Positions 1 to 8,842 of a DNA stretch of 40,535 bases are shown here, piece after piece (position 1 is the first letter of the stretch; each line of letters opens with the position of its first letter). The notes under the pieces are model-generated. The model saw nothing but the letters and a program-made list of their open reading frames with translations. It was not told where the DNA came from and ran no database searches. Source of the stretch: Bacteroidota bacterium (GTDB lineage Bacteria > Bacteroidota > Bacteroidia > Chitinophagales > Chitinophagaceae); assembly GCA_013289065.1 (NCBI GenBank), contig JABDAP010000017.1:1-40535 (forward strand), written 5' to 3'. Made by a program: the position numbers and the translations under genes.

Positions 1-1
1 A

Positions 2-469
2 TTTGTTACTGCCGGTACGTTAAGTTCCGATCTCGCAACCATCTCCAATATTACTGCAAGCGGAGAGATCGATGCATTTACAGTTACAGCAACAACTATG
101 GTTGCGGTAACCTATGCCAACCCATCGGATGCACGACTCAAAAAGAATATCACCAGCCTGCCGTCGTCTTCGTTATCACAGATCCTGGCTTTGCGGCCGG
201 TTTCCTATAACTGGATCAATCCTTCGATGGGAACCCGCAGGCAGATCGGATTTATCGCGCAGGAGATGCGAACTGTTTTTCCTGAATTTGTTTTCGAAGA
301 TAAAAATGGCGGACTCTCCATGAATTATACTGCCATGGTATCTCCTATTGTAAAAGCCATACAGGAACAACAGAAAGAGATCGACCTGCTCAAAAAACAA
401 AATGCCGAACTGCAAAAGAAATATGATTCGCTCGAGAAACTCGTTAAAGAACTGATCAACAAAAAATAA
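2..469 (+). CDS. C-terminal part of an S74 (intramolecular chaperone) protein, 5' end outside window
   Basis: The frame is open from the first bases of the window, so this is the 3' end of a longer gene; the ATG at 98 is probably internal. The motif SDARLKKNI, followed by an IGFIAQEM segment, is the signature of the peptidase S74 / endosialidase chaperone domain. In known members this domain trimerises a fibre-like protein and then cuts itself off at the Ser of the Ser-Asp pair. A C-terminal heptad-like coiled coil (about the last 40 residues, rich in K, E, Q and L) fits trimerisation. In Bacteroidota such domains often end large exported or adhesin-like proteins. The T9SS cargo and PorP/SprF genes follow at once on the same strand, which suggests a surface protein. 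The substrate and full architecture cannot be seen. Confidence 0.85.
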   Translation, partial: FVTAGTLSSDLATISNITASGEIDAFTVTATTMVAVTYANPSDARLKKNITSLPSSSLSQILALRPVSYNWINPSMGTRRQIGFIAQEMRTVFPEFVFEDKNGGLSMNYTAMVSPIVKAIQEQQKEIDLLKKQNAELQKKYDSLEKLVKELINKK

Positions 470-480
470 TAACTGCACCA

Positions 481-2331
481 TTGGTGAGAAAATGTTTTCT
501 TACATATCAAAGAATTTGTGTCGCATCAGCTTTTGTTGTGCAGGGTTTGTGTTTGCTTTTACCAAACAACGCAAATGCCCGTTCTGTTACGGATACATTT
601 GGTTTATATATCGCACCCAATGCGGCTGTGTATATGAACAACAATGCCCAGGCCGGCGTTTTTTCCAATGTGATCAACAGCGGGATATTGGGGTCTGTTC
701 AAAATTCCATGCTCAATATGATGGGCGATATCTGGCGCAACACCGGCACCGCATCGTATCCGGATGAATGGGGTATCAATAACAACAGTTCTTTTACCGG
801 TGTTGGCGGCGCTTTTCGTTTTGCAAGTACCACATCGCAGCAATATTTGTCCGGAGCATATGCGCCATCAACCAATCCTAAATTATCTTTTCCGAATCTT
901 ATCGTTGCAAACACGCGCGGGCTTTTTTTATACCAGGATGATGCGCAGATCCGCGGTACATTATTATTTGAGAATGGTTTATTCTGGCTCAATGGAAATA
1001 ATCTTTTTATCGGCAGCACAAACCCCGGCGCAATAGATGGCTATTCTGATACAAAATTTGTTGCAACCGGCAACGCCGCAAAAGGCGGATTTCTTTACCG
1101 TGCAAAAGTAATCGGCGCCTCGGGCAATGTGATCTTTCCTGTTGGCCCTCAAACGGGTAGTTATGCGCCGATATCTATCATGTTCAATACCGCTGTTGCA
1201 CAGGATCTGCATGTGCGTGTATTTGATAATGTATATACCGGCGCTTTTATCGGAACAACCGGAAACCCCGCAAGTGTTCAGCAAACATGGAATATTGGCC
1301 AGGAAGATACTGCCAGTGTGCCATCGATCATTGCGATACAACATATGTTTACAAGAGAAGGCCCCTCCTTTGCTGCACATCGCGGCAACAGTTATATTTC
1401 TATGTACAATTTTAACCTCCAGACCTGGGATACACTCGGCCCGTCGGGTGTAACATCGCCCGGTACTATCACAACAGGTACAAAACTTGCCGGCACTTAT
1501 ATCAATGCACGTGTGCTCAATAGTTCTCTCGGCCTAAGCACCTATCTCACCAAGCATGCAGACGTAAGAACCGATTCCGTTACACTCGCCAAAGCAGCTA
1601 TTGCACCTACGCGCCAGCCTGACGGGACATATCTTGTTACATTTCTTTTTCTCGTAGACAACAGGGGCATCATTCCCGCCAATTCATTACAGGTTCTCGA
1701 TACGCTTGATAATGTATTCAAATCGCCCGCCACATTTTCTGTGAGCTCCGTTACTGCTACCGGCAACCTGATCGCCAACAATGCATTTGATGGTACAACC
1801 GATATGGGCCTTTTGCAACCGGGCAGTACGCTTGCAGCGCATAAGACAGATACGATCACACTGATCATGAATGTGAACAGTAACAGAACAGATGCGTTTT
1901 ATTATAACAGTGCAAGCCTCACAGGATCATTAACTACCTACAATGGCCAATACCTGATCAATAACAGGTCGGTGAATGGATTAACGCCGCCATTGCCTGG
2001 TGCAGCACCGGTTCCAACGCCGTTTACATTGAGCCCTTCAAAATACCAGCTGCCGCAAGGGTTCTCTCCAAACGGCGATGGCGTGAACGACAGGCTCATC
2101 ATCGGCGGCCTCGGAAATGATATCGCTTCTATTACGGTCTTTAACAAATATGGTATCATGGTTTATAAGAACCTGAATTATCATAACGACTGGGATGGAA
2201 CATCAAATCTCGGTGGGCCATTATCAAATCAAAGAGTGGAAGACGGAACATATTTCTATAAGATCACCATTACCGATGCCATAACCGGCAAGCAGGAAAA
2301 TTTTTACGGATTCATATCAATATGGAAATAA
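481..2331 (+). CDS. T9SS type-B (CHU_C / gliding-motility C-terminal) secreted protein
   Basis: A 616-residue exported protein. The N-terminus has a basic start, a hydrophobic stretch and a likely signal-peptidase site after PNNANA. The last ~95 residues begin with QGFSPNGDGVND and contain VFNKYGIMVYK, W-D-G-T and DGTYFYKI. This is the gliding-motility-associated C-terminal (CHU_C) domain, which directs export through the type IX system and surface retention. Residues ~355-500 look like a DUF11/CARDB-type repeat (VDNRG, VLDTL). No catalytic motif was recognised in the first 350 residues. The start is a TTG at 481 or the GTG at 484; no ATG precedes the signal peptide and an in-frame stop lies at 445. 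The gene overlaps the next, a PorP/SprF gene, by 10 nt, a typical cargo-partner pair. Confidence 0.85.
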   Translation: MVRKCFLTYQRICVASAFVVQGLCLLLPNNANARSVTDTFGLYIAPNAAVYMNNNAQAGVFSNVINSGILGSVQNSMLNMMGDIWRNTGTASYPDEWGINNNSSFTGVGGAFRFASTTSQQYLSGAYAPSTNPKLSFPNLIVANTRGLFLYQDDAQIRGTLLFENGLFWLNGNNLFIGSTNPGAIDGYSDTKFVATGNAAKGGFLYRAKVIGASGNVIFPVGPQTGSYAPISIMFNTAVAQDLHVRVFDNVYTGAFIGTTGNPASVQQTWNIGQEDTASVPSIIAIQHMFTREGPSFAAHRGNSYISMYNFNLQTWDTLGPSGVTSPGTITTGTKLAGTYINARVLNSSLGLSTYLTKHADVRTDSVTLAKAAIAPTRQPDGTYLVTFLFLVDNRGIIPANSLQVLDTLDNVFKSPATFSVSSVTATGNLIANNAFDGTTDMGLLQPGSTLAAHKTDTITLIMNVNSNRTDAFYYNSASLTGSLTTYNGQYLINNRSVNGLTPPLPGAAPVPTPFTLSPSKYQLPQGFSPNGDGVNDRLIIGGLGNDIASITVFNKYGIMVYKNLNYHNDWDGTSNLGGPLSNQRVEDGTYFYKITITDAITGKQENFYGFISIWK

Positions 2332-3254
2332 ACTTTTACAAAAAAATACAACCTTATTTCCGTTACATGTTCATCATGCTGATCGGTATGTGCATGGTGA
2401 AAACTTCCTGTGCACAGGAAGACCCCTCCAACAGTTTGTATTTATTTAACCTGCTTAATATTAATCCCGCGTATGCAGGAAGCAGGGGCACACTCAGTAT
2501 TACCACTGGTTTTCATAAACAGTGGGTGGGTGTTCCGGGTTCGCCGCGTACGAGTACTTTTTCAATGGATGCGCCGATAAACGAACATCATTTAGGATTA
2601 GGGCTGCAGTTGTATGATAACAGGATCGGCCTCGAACACACGAGTGGCATCAACGGAAGTTTTTCAACGATGCTCAATTTTGCAGATGATGAATTTTTAT
2701 CGCTTGGGTTGCAGGGAGGGATCTTGAATTATCGCATAGACCGTACATCAGTAGCGCTTCCCTTCCAGGATGATCCCGCATTTCAATACAATACAAATGT
2801 GATGATCCCCACAGCCGGTGCAGGCGCTTATTATCAGCGCCCGAAATTTTATGCAAGCCTTTCGGCGCCTTCTTTATTAGTGAGTACGGTTAATTTAAAC
2901 AAGATCGTTTCGGTTAACAGCCCTTCGTTAAAAAATCTGCAGGTAATATTAACAACAGGTATCGGCGCGCAGCTTTCGGATGATATCGAACTCAAGCCAT
3001 CTGTTTATCTCCGCTGGATGAATGGAAAAGTTTTTGATGTGCATGTAAACTCGAGCATCTGGTATAAAGATCTGATCAGCCTTGGTTTTTCTTATCGATA
3101 CAACGATGCCATTCTCGGCATCTTTGAATTGAAAATAAACAACAAGCTCAGCTTCGGTTATTCGTATGCAAGCAGTATCGGCGACAGGGGCATCTTCAGC
3201 CAGGGCACACATGAAGCCATCATCCGTTTTGATTTCGGGCCGTCTGATAATTAA
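2322..3254 (+). CDS. PorP/SprF family type IX secretion membrane protein
   Basis: A 310-residue protein with a signal peptide (hydrophobic segment about residues 14-30, cleavage near TSCAQ). The start of the mature protein, SLYLFNLLNINPAYAGSRG, is the family hallmark, followed by HKQWVGVPGSP and alternating beta-strand segments typical of an outer-membrane barrel. PorP/SprF proteins accompany type-B T9SS cargo and help its secretion or anchoring at the surface. The ATG overlaps the stop of the upstream cargo gene by 10 nt, so the two are probably translated together. This is almost certainly a cargo-dedicated paralogue, not the core PorP, because porK/L/M/N are absent nearby. A terminator hairpin follows at 3303-3336. 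Confidence 0.92.
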   Translation: MEINFYKKIQPYFRYMFIMLIGMCMVKTSCAQEDPSNSLYLFNLLNINPAYAGSRGTLSITTGFHKQWVGVPGSPRTSTFSMDAPINEHHLGLGLQLYDNRIGLEHTSGINGSFSTMLNFADDEFLSLGLQGGILNYRIDRTSVALPFQDDPAFQYNTNVMIPTAGAGAYYQRPKFYASLSAPSLLVSTVNLNKIVSVNSPSLKNLQVILTTGIGAQLSDDIELKPSVYLRWMNGKVFDVHVNSSIWYKDLISLGFSYRYNDAILGIFELKINNKLSFGYSYASSIGDRGIFSQGTHEAIIRFDFGPSDN

Positions 3255-3302
3255 TTTTTTCCTTTGTGCCTCTTCGTGCGCAGAGTTGTTATCATCAACA
3301 AT

Positions 3303-3336
3303 AAAAAGGTGCAAAGAAAAATCTCTGCACCTTTTA
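3303..3336. terminator. Bidirectional hairpin between convergent genes
   Basis: AAAAAGGTGCA and TGCACCTTTTA form an 11-nt stem around a 12-nt loop, giving A/T tracts on both sides. It lies between the PorP/SprF gene (+) and the oxidoreductase gene (-) and can serve both. Just upstream (3260-3285) is a degenerate CTTTGTGCCTCTTCGTG stretch resembling the intergenic repeat at 8680-8765. Confidence 0.75.
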
Positions 3337-3359
3337 TTATCTTATATGAACAAAAAAAC

Positions 3360-4796
3360 TTACACTTTATAATATTGCTCCCAACCTTTTCTCGGCGGCA
3401 TACCAACCAGCATATCATTCATCATTTTATCGTTGGTTATTTTTTTCGTGTTCCTGTCGAAAGAAATGGTTGCATTTAATTTTTGCGCCATCACACCCAA
3501 ACAAAATACCTGGCTCAACGGCCCGGCAATCGCAAACGGAGAACGTGTTTGTTCTTCACCCTTGCATGATTTTAAAAAGTTGGCATAATGATCAGAAGTG
3601 CTTTTCGGAACTTCGGGAAGTTTGGATGCCATCTCTTTTGCTTTTTCTTCCGGAATGATGGAAAGCGTTGCACCATGCGAGCCCCCTTTGAACGTAAGGT
3701 CTTTTCCGTAAATAATTTTTCCGGGATTTAATTTAGCCGGTTTCAGTTCACCATTACTTGGCGGCGGAATGTTTGGATCGAGCCCCATTACACCATACCC
3801 AGCCGGTATTGGCGGAACATTGTTTACACCATCATACCAGGTAATATCGCATGCAGGCATATTGCCTCGCGCAGGAAAACGGAAAAGGATCGTGGATGAC
3901 TGCGGATAGAAAAATGAATTGTGCCCTTCAGCCTTCAGCATCTTCACTTCATAAGGAAGCCCGAGATCAAGAAACTGGTGCGCGGTATCGATCAGGTGTG
4001 CGCCCCAATCGCCAAGTGCGCCCATTCCAAAATCGTACCAGCAGCGCCATTGGCCATTTATATAATCATGGTTATAATCGTGTATCGGGTCAACTACGCC
4101 GTGCCAGGTGTTCCAATCCAGCGAAGCGGGTATGGGTTCAGCAGCAGGATACTTATTGATATTGCTATCCCAGCCATGCCAACGGCGTGCAGAGTTCATG
4201 TGAGCGGTGATAGCGGTAACATCTTTGATGATGCCGGCATCTTTCCATGCTTTGAACTGAAAATAGTTTGCTTCCGAATGCCCCTGGTTACCCATTTGTG
4301 TAACGAGCTTATCGTATTTTCTGGCGGCTTTCATCATCAGCTCCACTTCGTTGAAAGTGCGCGCCATTGGTTTTTCAACATATACATGTTTGCCGAGCCC
4401 CATGGCCATCATTACAACAGCAAAATGCGAATGATCGGGAATGCCCACGGTAACAGCTTCTATCTGGTTACCCATTTTATCGAACATCGTCCTGAAATCC
4501 TGGAAACGCGGAACATCTGGGAACATTTTTAATACTTCCTGTGTTTGCGGGGCGCCCATATCCACATCGCAGAATGCAACAAAATTTGCGAGGCCTGTTT
4601 TGGCGAAAGATTTTACATCCGACCCACCCTGGTTGCCAATGCCTACACAGGCGAGGTTTACTTTTTCACCGGCTTTTTTATACGGTGCGCCCCAGGGGCC
4701 GGCGGCTTTGGTAATAATTGAAGGAAAAGCAGATGCCGCAGAAATGGCGGCAGCATTCTTTAAAAATGACCGGCGTGTTTTTTCAGATGGTTTCAT
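3360..4796 (-). CDS. Tat-exported Gfo/Idh/MocA family oxidoreductase
   Basis: A 478-residue protein. The N-terminus carries a twin-arginine signal (RRSFLK, Arg8-Arg9) and an Ala-rich hydrophobic stretch, so it is probably exported folded with its cofactor. A Rossmann motif (GIGNQGG, 52-58) and the EKP signature (YVEKPMA, EKP at 141-143) identify an NAD(P)-dependent Gfo/Idh/MocA enzyme. The C-terminal half (WDWNTWHG-like segment, GDWGAHLIDTAHQ) matches the Bacteroidetes-type C-terminal domain found in sugar-modifying members, some of which are GH109-like glycosidases. The substrate cannot be told. A second Tat-signal sugar-type enzyme lies at 8843-9868, and the R-M pair separates the two, which may have split an older neighbourhood (inference). 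Confidence 0.9.
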   Translation of the reverse strand: MKPSEKTRRSFLKNAAAISAASAFPSIITKAAGPWGAPYKKAGEKVNLACVGIGNQGGSDVKSFAKTGLANFVAFCDVDMGAPQTQEVLKMFPDVPRFQDFRTMFDKMGNQIEAVTVGIPDHSHFAVVMMAMGLGKHVYVEKPMARTFNEVELMMKAARKYDKLVTQMGNQGHSEANYFQFKAWKDAGIIKDVTAITAHMNSARRWHGWDSNINKYPAAEPIPASLDWNTWHGVVDPIHDYNHDYINGQWRCWYDFGMGALGDWGAHLIDTAHQFLDLGLPYEVKMLKAEGHNSFFYPQSSTILFRFPARGNMPACDITWYDGVNNVPPIPAGYGVMGLDPNIPPPSNGELKPAKLNPGKIIYGKDLTFKGGSHGATLSIIPEEKAKEMASKLPEVPKSTSDHYANFLKSCKGEEQTRSPFAIAGPLSQVFCLGVMAQKLNATISFDRNTKKITNDKMMNDMLVGMPPRKGWEQYYKV

Positions 4797-4969
4797 AGAT
4801 GACAGTTAATAATTGAGCAATCGATTGGGGTACTAATTTAATTGAAATAGTAAACGAACTATAGAAACGCGATTATATTAAGTACGAAAACGATGGCGAA
4901 CCCGTCGGTTCTTTCAGGTAACAAAACAAAGATGAAAAATATCGCGGTCAAAAAGCGGCTGTGTTTGTA

Positions 4970-6139
4970 TTATACAAAACTATATTGTTTCTCATCTAAT
5001 AATTTATTTCTGCGGGCAAGATACCGGTTAAAGCCAGGTGTCATTATATCAATTGGAAGGTAATTGTTTATTGTAAAGTCTCTTAAATATTTCTCATGAC
5101 CCTGTTCAATGCTTTTTTTAAATTTTAATCGACCTTGAGGTGTTATATACAGAACATTTATATCAAATAATTTATGATGGTTGTTACAAAGCCACAATCC
5201 ATTATCCCCGTCAATTGCATTTGCGATCTTTGTGTCAAGAGAAATATTGTTTGTCCTTTTTATGCTAGCCACAGGCCAAACATGCGCACCCTGAATTAAT
5301 TGAGGAATTTCACAATCACATAAGGAACATTTTTTTTCACCAAGCTTTTCTAATAGATTATATAGATATGTAGGCGACCGAAGGCTATCGCTATTTTCAA
5401 ATTCCGCTTTTTCGAATGATAAGTCTGATGTAATGACATTAATACCGAGCGATTTAATTACATCCCGTGCGTCCCTTGGAAGTTTTTTTAAATTTCCTTC
5501 CTGAATTTCATATAATTCCATTGAATAAGGAGTTATTTCATAGATCGCAAGGCTCAATAAAGTTGTCTCGTATTTGTTTGCTCCATACGTTTTGCCAAAG
5601 ATTTGTAATGTGCCATTTTCATCAATCGTAACATAGGATGAGGCATTTCCTTTGTTTCTGCCTCTGTTCAAATCTCTCTGAGCTATAATGTCTGATACAG
5701 CATTAAAAGGTTTTGTAACAAAAGTCAAATAGCCTGTTTCGTTTAAAAAAATAGTGCCTGCCGTTTTCATTAACCGATACATAAAGATGAAATAGTCTGT
5801 CTCGATATTGCCGTTGGGCGCTAAAAAATAGAAGTATATACTCTTGTTGGGATTATTGTCCTGATAATATTTAACTAAAGCACTTGGAAAACTTTGAAAG
5901 AATGAATTTCTGCTTCCAATTTCAAATTCAGAAAATGAAATATAATTTATAGCACCATTGTATTCTAACGTTGCTAAACGTCCGATGTTATAACCCGTAT
6001 TATCAAATGTCACTGTGAAGGCGCGTTTACCCGTTATGCGATAACAAACATCGCCCAAGATGTCGCGCGTGAGGATGTCTTCGTATTGTTCAGACCTCTT
6101 CTGGAATTTGTTTTTTATGGTAAAGTGTGGTTTTGACAT
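4970..6139 (-). CDS. HNH restriction endonuclease (partner of the adjacent methyltransferase)
   Basis: A 389-residue protein whose only clear domain is a C-terminal zinc HNH nuclease at ~271-326. It has CSLC (Cys271, Cys274), AHVWP (His286), DGDNGLWLC (Asn313, Cys318) and NHHKLFD (His321/322), in the order expected of a Cys4-type beta-beta-alpha-metal HNH. The first ~260 residues match nothing I recognise and presumably read the target sequence. The ATG lies 50 nt inside the end of the methyltransferase gene, so translation is likely coupled and the methylase is made first. The gene is visibly AT-richer than its neighbours, suggesting horizontal acquisition. With a double-domain methyltransferase, a type IIS-like enzyme with an asymmetric site is the best guess. 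Confidence 0.8.
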   Translation of the reverse strand: MSKPHFTIKNKFQKRSEQYEDILTRDILGDVCYRITGKRAFTVTFDNTGYNIGRLATLEYNGAINYISFSEFEIGSRNSFFQSFPSALVKYYQDNNPNKSIYFYFLAPNGNIETDYFIFMYRLMKTAGTIFLNETGYLTFVTKPFNAVSDIIAQRDLNRGRNKGNASSYVTIDENGTLQIFGKTYGANKYETTLLSLAIYEITPYSMELYEIQEGNLKKLPRDARDVIKSLGINVITSDLSFEKAEFENSDSLRSPTYLYNLLEKLGEKKCSLCDCEIPQLIQGAHVWPVASIKRTNNISLDTKIANAIDGDNGLWLCNNHHKLFDINVLYITPQGRLKFKKSIEQGHEKYLRDFTINNYLPIDIMTPGFNRYLARRNKLLDEKQYSFV

Positions 6140-7988
6140 TGTCGCTATAATTTGTGATTAAAATTTCTTTACGATTGTTCCCAAGTACAGGATCAACCTC
6201 AATAATATTATATCCTCCTTTTTTTATCCATTCTTTAAACTGGCCATTGACTTTTCCTTTATGCTCCAAGACGTAAGAAATCATGAAAGATTTATTCTCG
6301 TCGTTAAGTTTATCGACAAAGTCAAAAAATTTCTTTTCAGTTTCGGAATTCCATCCCTGAAACCCTCTTTTACCATCATTATATGATCCATTTGTTAACA
6401 TATACGGCGGGTCAAGATAGGTAAACGTTTTTTTGCCTAACTCGTAGTAGGTCTCATGATAATCTTTACTTTCAAAAAAAATATTTTTTTCTTTTATTAC
6501 TCTAGAGAAACTAATCATTTTTTCAAGCACCTTGTCATTGAACCAACGCATCCCAACTGGATTGTTAAAGTCATGATTTCCATTAAATCTGATTTGCTGA
6601 TTATAGCCATAAAGTATTACTGCGTATAAAAGTTTAGGGTCTCTTTTTTCAAATGACAAAGAATTGTAATAATTTCTAACCTTTATATAGCTTTGAGAAT
6701 CTTCGGGTATCAACCCAAATTTTTTTATAACTCTTTTGAGATAAAGTATGTATTGGTAAGTGTCGGTTATCTTGAACGACGCAACCAGATTGGAGACAAA
6801 ATGATTAATATCATTGTACACTACTCGGTTCGCCTCTATATTTATTCCCACATTGAATCCTCCTCCAAATGCGTCAACAAATGAGTTGAATTCGTTAGAT
6901 ACATTCTGTTTTATGAAAAGGGCCATTTTGGCTTTGCTCCCTATGTAATTGAGCGGTGATTCATAAACAAGTTCCTCTTCACTTTTCCGTTCTACATAGA
7001 ATAAATATTCAAAGTGATCGTTTTTCTCTTTTGATTTAAAGTTTGTATATTTTCTGTACGTCAGTTTTTTACAAACAAATGTTTCAGTTTTGCCATAGCG
7101 TTTGAGACAAGCCTCAATAAAGCTTTTGGACATGAAACCATCTTTGCTGTAACTAAACACAATATGTTTGGCCTTTGTCTTTGCCAATATTTTGTCCAAT
7201 AAGATGTGGGATTTATAATCTTTTGACCAATCTGATCTCATCGGAGTAGTGCTGCGGGATCCCGTTATTTTACTGACACTTGGGTTGTCGTAAAGAACTA
7301 ATGTCTCTAATAAATGATACTGGGTCCCATATTGATTTTGTGTATATGGAGGGTCAATGTATAATATGTCGCAACTGATTTCTGAAACGATATCTTCTAA
7401 CTTCGAATTGATGAACTCGGCTTCATTGTGTAAGGAACTATTAAAGTTAACTTTTTTGAATTCGATAGGTTTGGTCGCCCTTGAATCCCAATGCTTCAAA
7501 AAAGCACCATAAACACCAGCGGTGTTTGATACCACGGAGACGGACTCAATAAGACTTGCCATTAGAAAAGAGTATTCATTTTCATTAATGAGTACATCAT
7601 CTTTCCAGCTTTCGATTGTTGTTCTGAAATAGTCAATACGTCCTGCATTTTCAATGGAAAAATACATTCGCTTCGAACCACCTGGCGAATAGGTTTTATA
7701 AAAAAAACCTTTAACGATTTTCTTGTTAGAATTGAAATATTTAAACGGGTCAAATCCCAGATTTTCAAAAAAGCAGTTATTGGCACATACTCTACCTCTG
7801 GTGTAAATCACACACCATCTCAGCATGTCATTTGCTACAATATTGAAGGACTCTTTTAATGCGTCTGATATAGCACCGGTTCCGCAAAATGCATCAAATA
7901 GAGTTAATCCGCTGTTTGTCAGACCTTTTTCTTCAAGCAGGTCTCTTATTTCTGATGTTATTAGTTCTTTATTACCTATAAATCTCAT
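6090..7988 (-). CDS. Fused two-domain DNA adenine-N6 methyltransferase (D12/FokI-type)
   Basis: A 632-residue protein with two complete D12-class adenine methyltransferase modules. Module 1 has FIGNK (3-7), the SAM motif FDAFCGTG (31-38) and the catalytic DPPY (212-215). Module 2 has NYIGSK (347-352), VDAFGGG (371-377) and DPPY (526-529). This plan matches M.FokI-like enzymes, in which each half methylates one strand of an asymmetric site. Modifying both strands would protect DNA from the HNH endonuclease encoded downstream, whose start overlaps this gene's end by 50 nt. The start ATG at 7988 is followed directly by the conserved FIGNK box, so it is well placed. Low GC, unlike the flanking genes, points to transfer. 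The recognition sequence cannot be deduced. Confidence 0.92.
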   Translation of the reverse strand: MRFIGNKELITSEIRDLLEEKGLTNSGLTLFDAFCGTGAISDALKESFNIVANDMLRWCVIYTRGRVCANNCFFENLGFDPFKYFNSNKKIVKGFFYKTYSPGGSKRMYFSIENAGRIDYFRTTIESWKDDVLINENEYSFLMASLIESVSVVSNTAGVYGAFLKHWDSRATKPIEFKKVNFNSSLHNEAEFINSKLEDIVSEISCDILYIDPPYTQNQYGTQYHLLETLVLYDNPSVSKITGSRSTTPMRSDWSKDYKSHILLDKILAKTKAKHIVFSYSKDGFMSKSFIEACLKRYGKTETFVCKKLTYRKYTNFKSKEKNDHFEYLFYVERKSEEELVYESPLNYIGSKAKMALFIKQNVSNEFNSFVDAFGGGFNVGINIEANRVVYNDINHFVSNLVASFKITDTYQYILYLKRVIKKFGLIPEDSQSYIKVRNYYNSLSFEKRDPKLLYAVILYGYNQQIRFNGNHDFNNPVGMRWFNDKVLEKMISFSRVIKEKNIFFESKDYHETYYELGKKTFTYLDPPYMLTNGSYNDGKRGFQGWNSETEKKFFDFVDKLNDENKSFMISYVLEHKGKVNGQFKEWIKKGGYNIIEVDPVLGNNRKEILITNYSDNVKTTLYHKKQIPEEV

Positions 7989-8230
7989 GTATTTCCCATA
8001 TGGCTATTAAAGTACCAAATTTAATTGATGTTATTAGTCTACAAGTACTCTTATAAACATAGTTCTAAGATTTTTTCAACAGGAAATTCTTCAGCATTTG
8101 ATTTTAGCAATCAGCCTATATAAAAGAAAAAGCACTGGTCAATTATGTACCCATCTCGTCATTTACAGCGGTGGCACAGCAATTTCAACAGATTGTCTGA
8201 ATCCCTTTAGTTAATTTAAAAAAAACAAAC

Positions 8231-8662
8231 ATGAAAAGAATACTCGTTGCCCTGCTGTTTTTAAGCAGCACCAGTTTTGCACAGAACCACGAACCCCCTG
8301 CCAGCGTGCGCCATTCATTTGAAAGAGACCATGCCAACCCGCAGGGTACGCAGTGGTCGAAAACCAACAGTAGCTGGCATGCCAATTACCGCGATAAAGA
8401 CAACCACGACGTTCATGCCTATTACGACAGCCGCGGCAACCGCATTGCCACCCACCGCGAAATAGAAAGAACCGAAGTTCCGCATAGTGTGGATATGCGG
8501 GTAAGAGACCGTTTTCATACAGGTGATAATTATCACGTTACAAGGATCGAGCGGCCCAATGCACAACCGTTGTTCCAGGTAAGCCTGCAACTCGGAAGCG
8601 GAAGCCGTACGGTGTATATGGATGCACAGGGCAGGGAAAAACAGTACCATGCTCCCCGGTAG
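8231..8662 (+). CDS. Secreted PepSY-like (DUF2874) protein
   Basis: A 143-residue protein with a clear signal peptide (LVALLFLSSTSFAQ, cleaved near residue 18). The mature part has two copies of the PepSY-like layout: a P-x-x-V-x-x-x-F helix start, then a W or H, then an A-x-Y-x-x-x-G strand. SVRHSFERDHANPQGTQW and DSRGN are the first copy; VDMRVRDRFHTGDNYHV and DAQGR the second. Such proteins are common, uncharacterised periplasmic proteins in Bacteroidota, related to the fold of beta-lactamase-inhibitor-like PepSY domains. It stands alone and is followed by the CGCAAAG inverted repeat. Function is unknown. Confidence 0.75.
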   Translation: MKRILVALLFLSSTSFAQNHEPPASVRHSFERDHANPQGTQWSKTNSSWHANYRDKDNHDVHAYYDSRGNRIATHREIERTEVPHSVDMRVRDRFHTGDNYHVTRIERPNAQPLFQVSLQLGSGSRTVYMDAQGREKQYHAPR

Positions 8663-8679
8663 AATCGTTGATTAATATT

Positions 8680-8765
8680 TTTTTCACGCAAAGGCGCGAA
8701 GGGGCAAAGACGCAAAGTACATACTGCGCCTTTGTTTTCCTTTGCGCCTTTGCGTAGAAATTTTT
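8680..8765. repeat. Imperfect inverted repeat built of CGCAAAG units
   Basis: The left arm (8684-8717) holds ACGCAAAGGCGCGAAGG and GCAAAGACGCAAAG; the right arm (8724-8755) is its near reverse complement, CTGCGCCTTTG then CTTTGCGCCTTTGCGT. The RNA from either strand could fold into a long hairpin with short A/T runs outside. It sits 20 nt after the PepSY-like gene and may act as a terminator, but its heptad-like CGCAAAG reiteration is more elaborate than a plain terminator. Confidence 0.8.
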
Positions 8766-8842
8766 ACGGCACCATGCACGCATATTGTTTCCTATAAAAG
8801 ATTAGTTTTAAGATCGATATTTCTTATCCTTTAATCTTTTGT

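Noticed and set aside
7989..8230. Possible remnant gene between the methyltransferase and PepSY-like genes
   Set aside because: No reading frame of recognisable character on either strand; AT-rich promoter-like DNA only.
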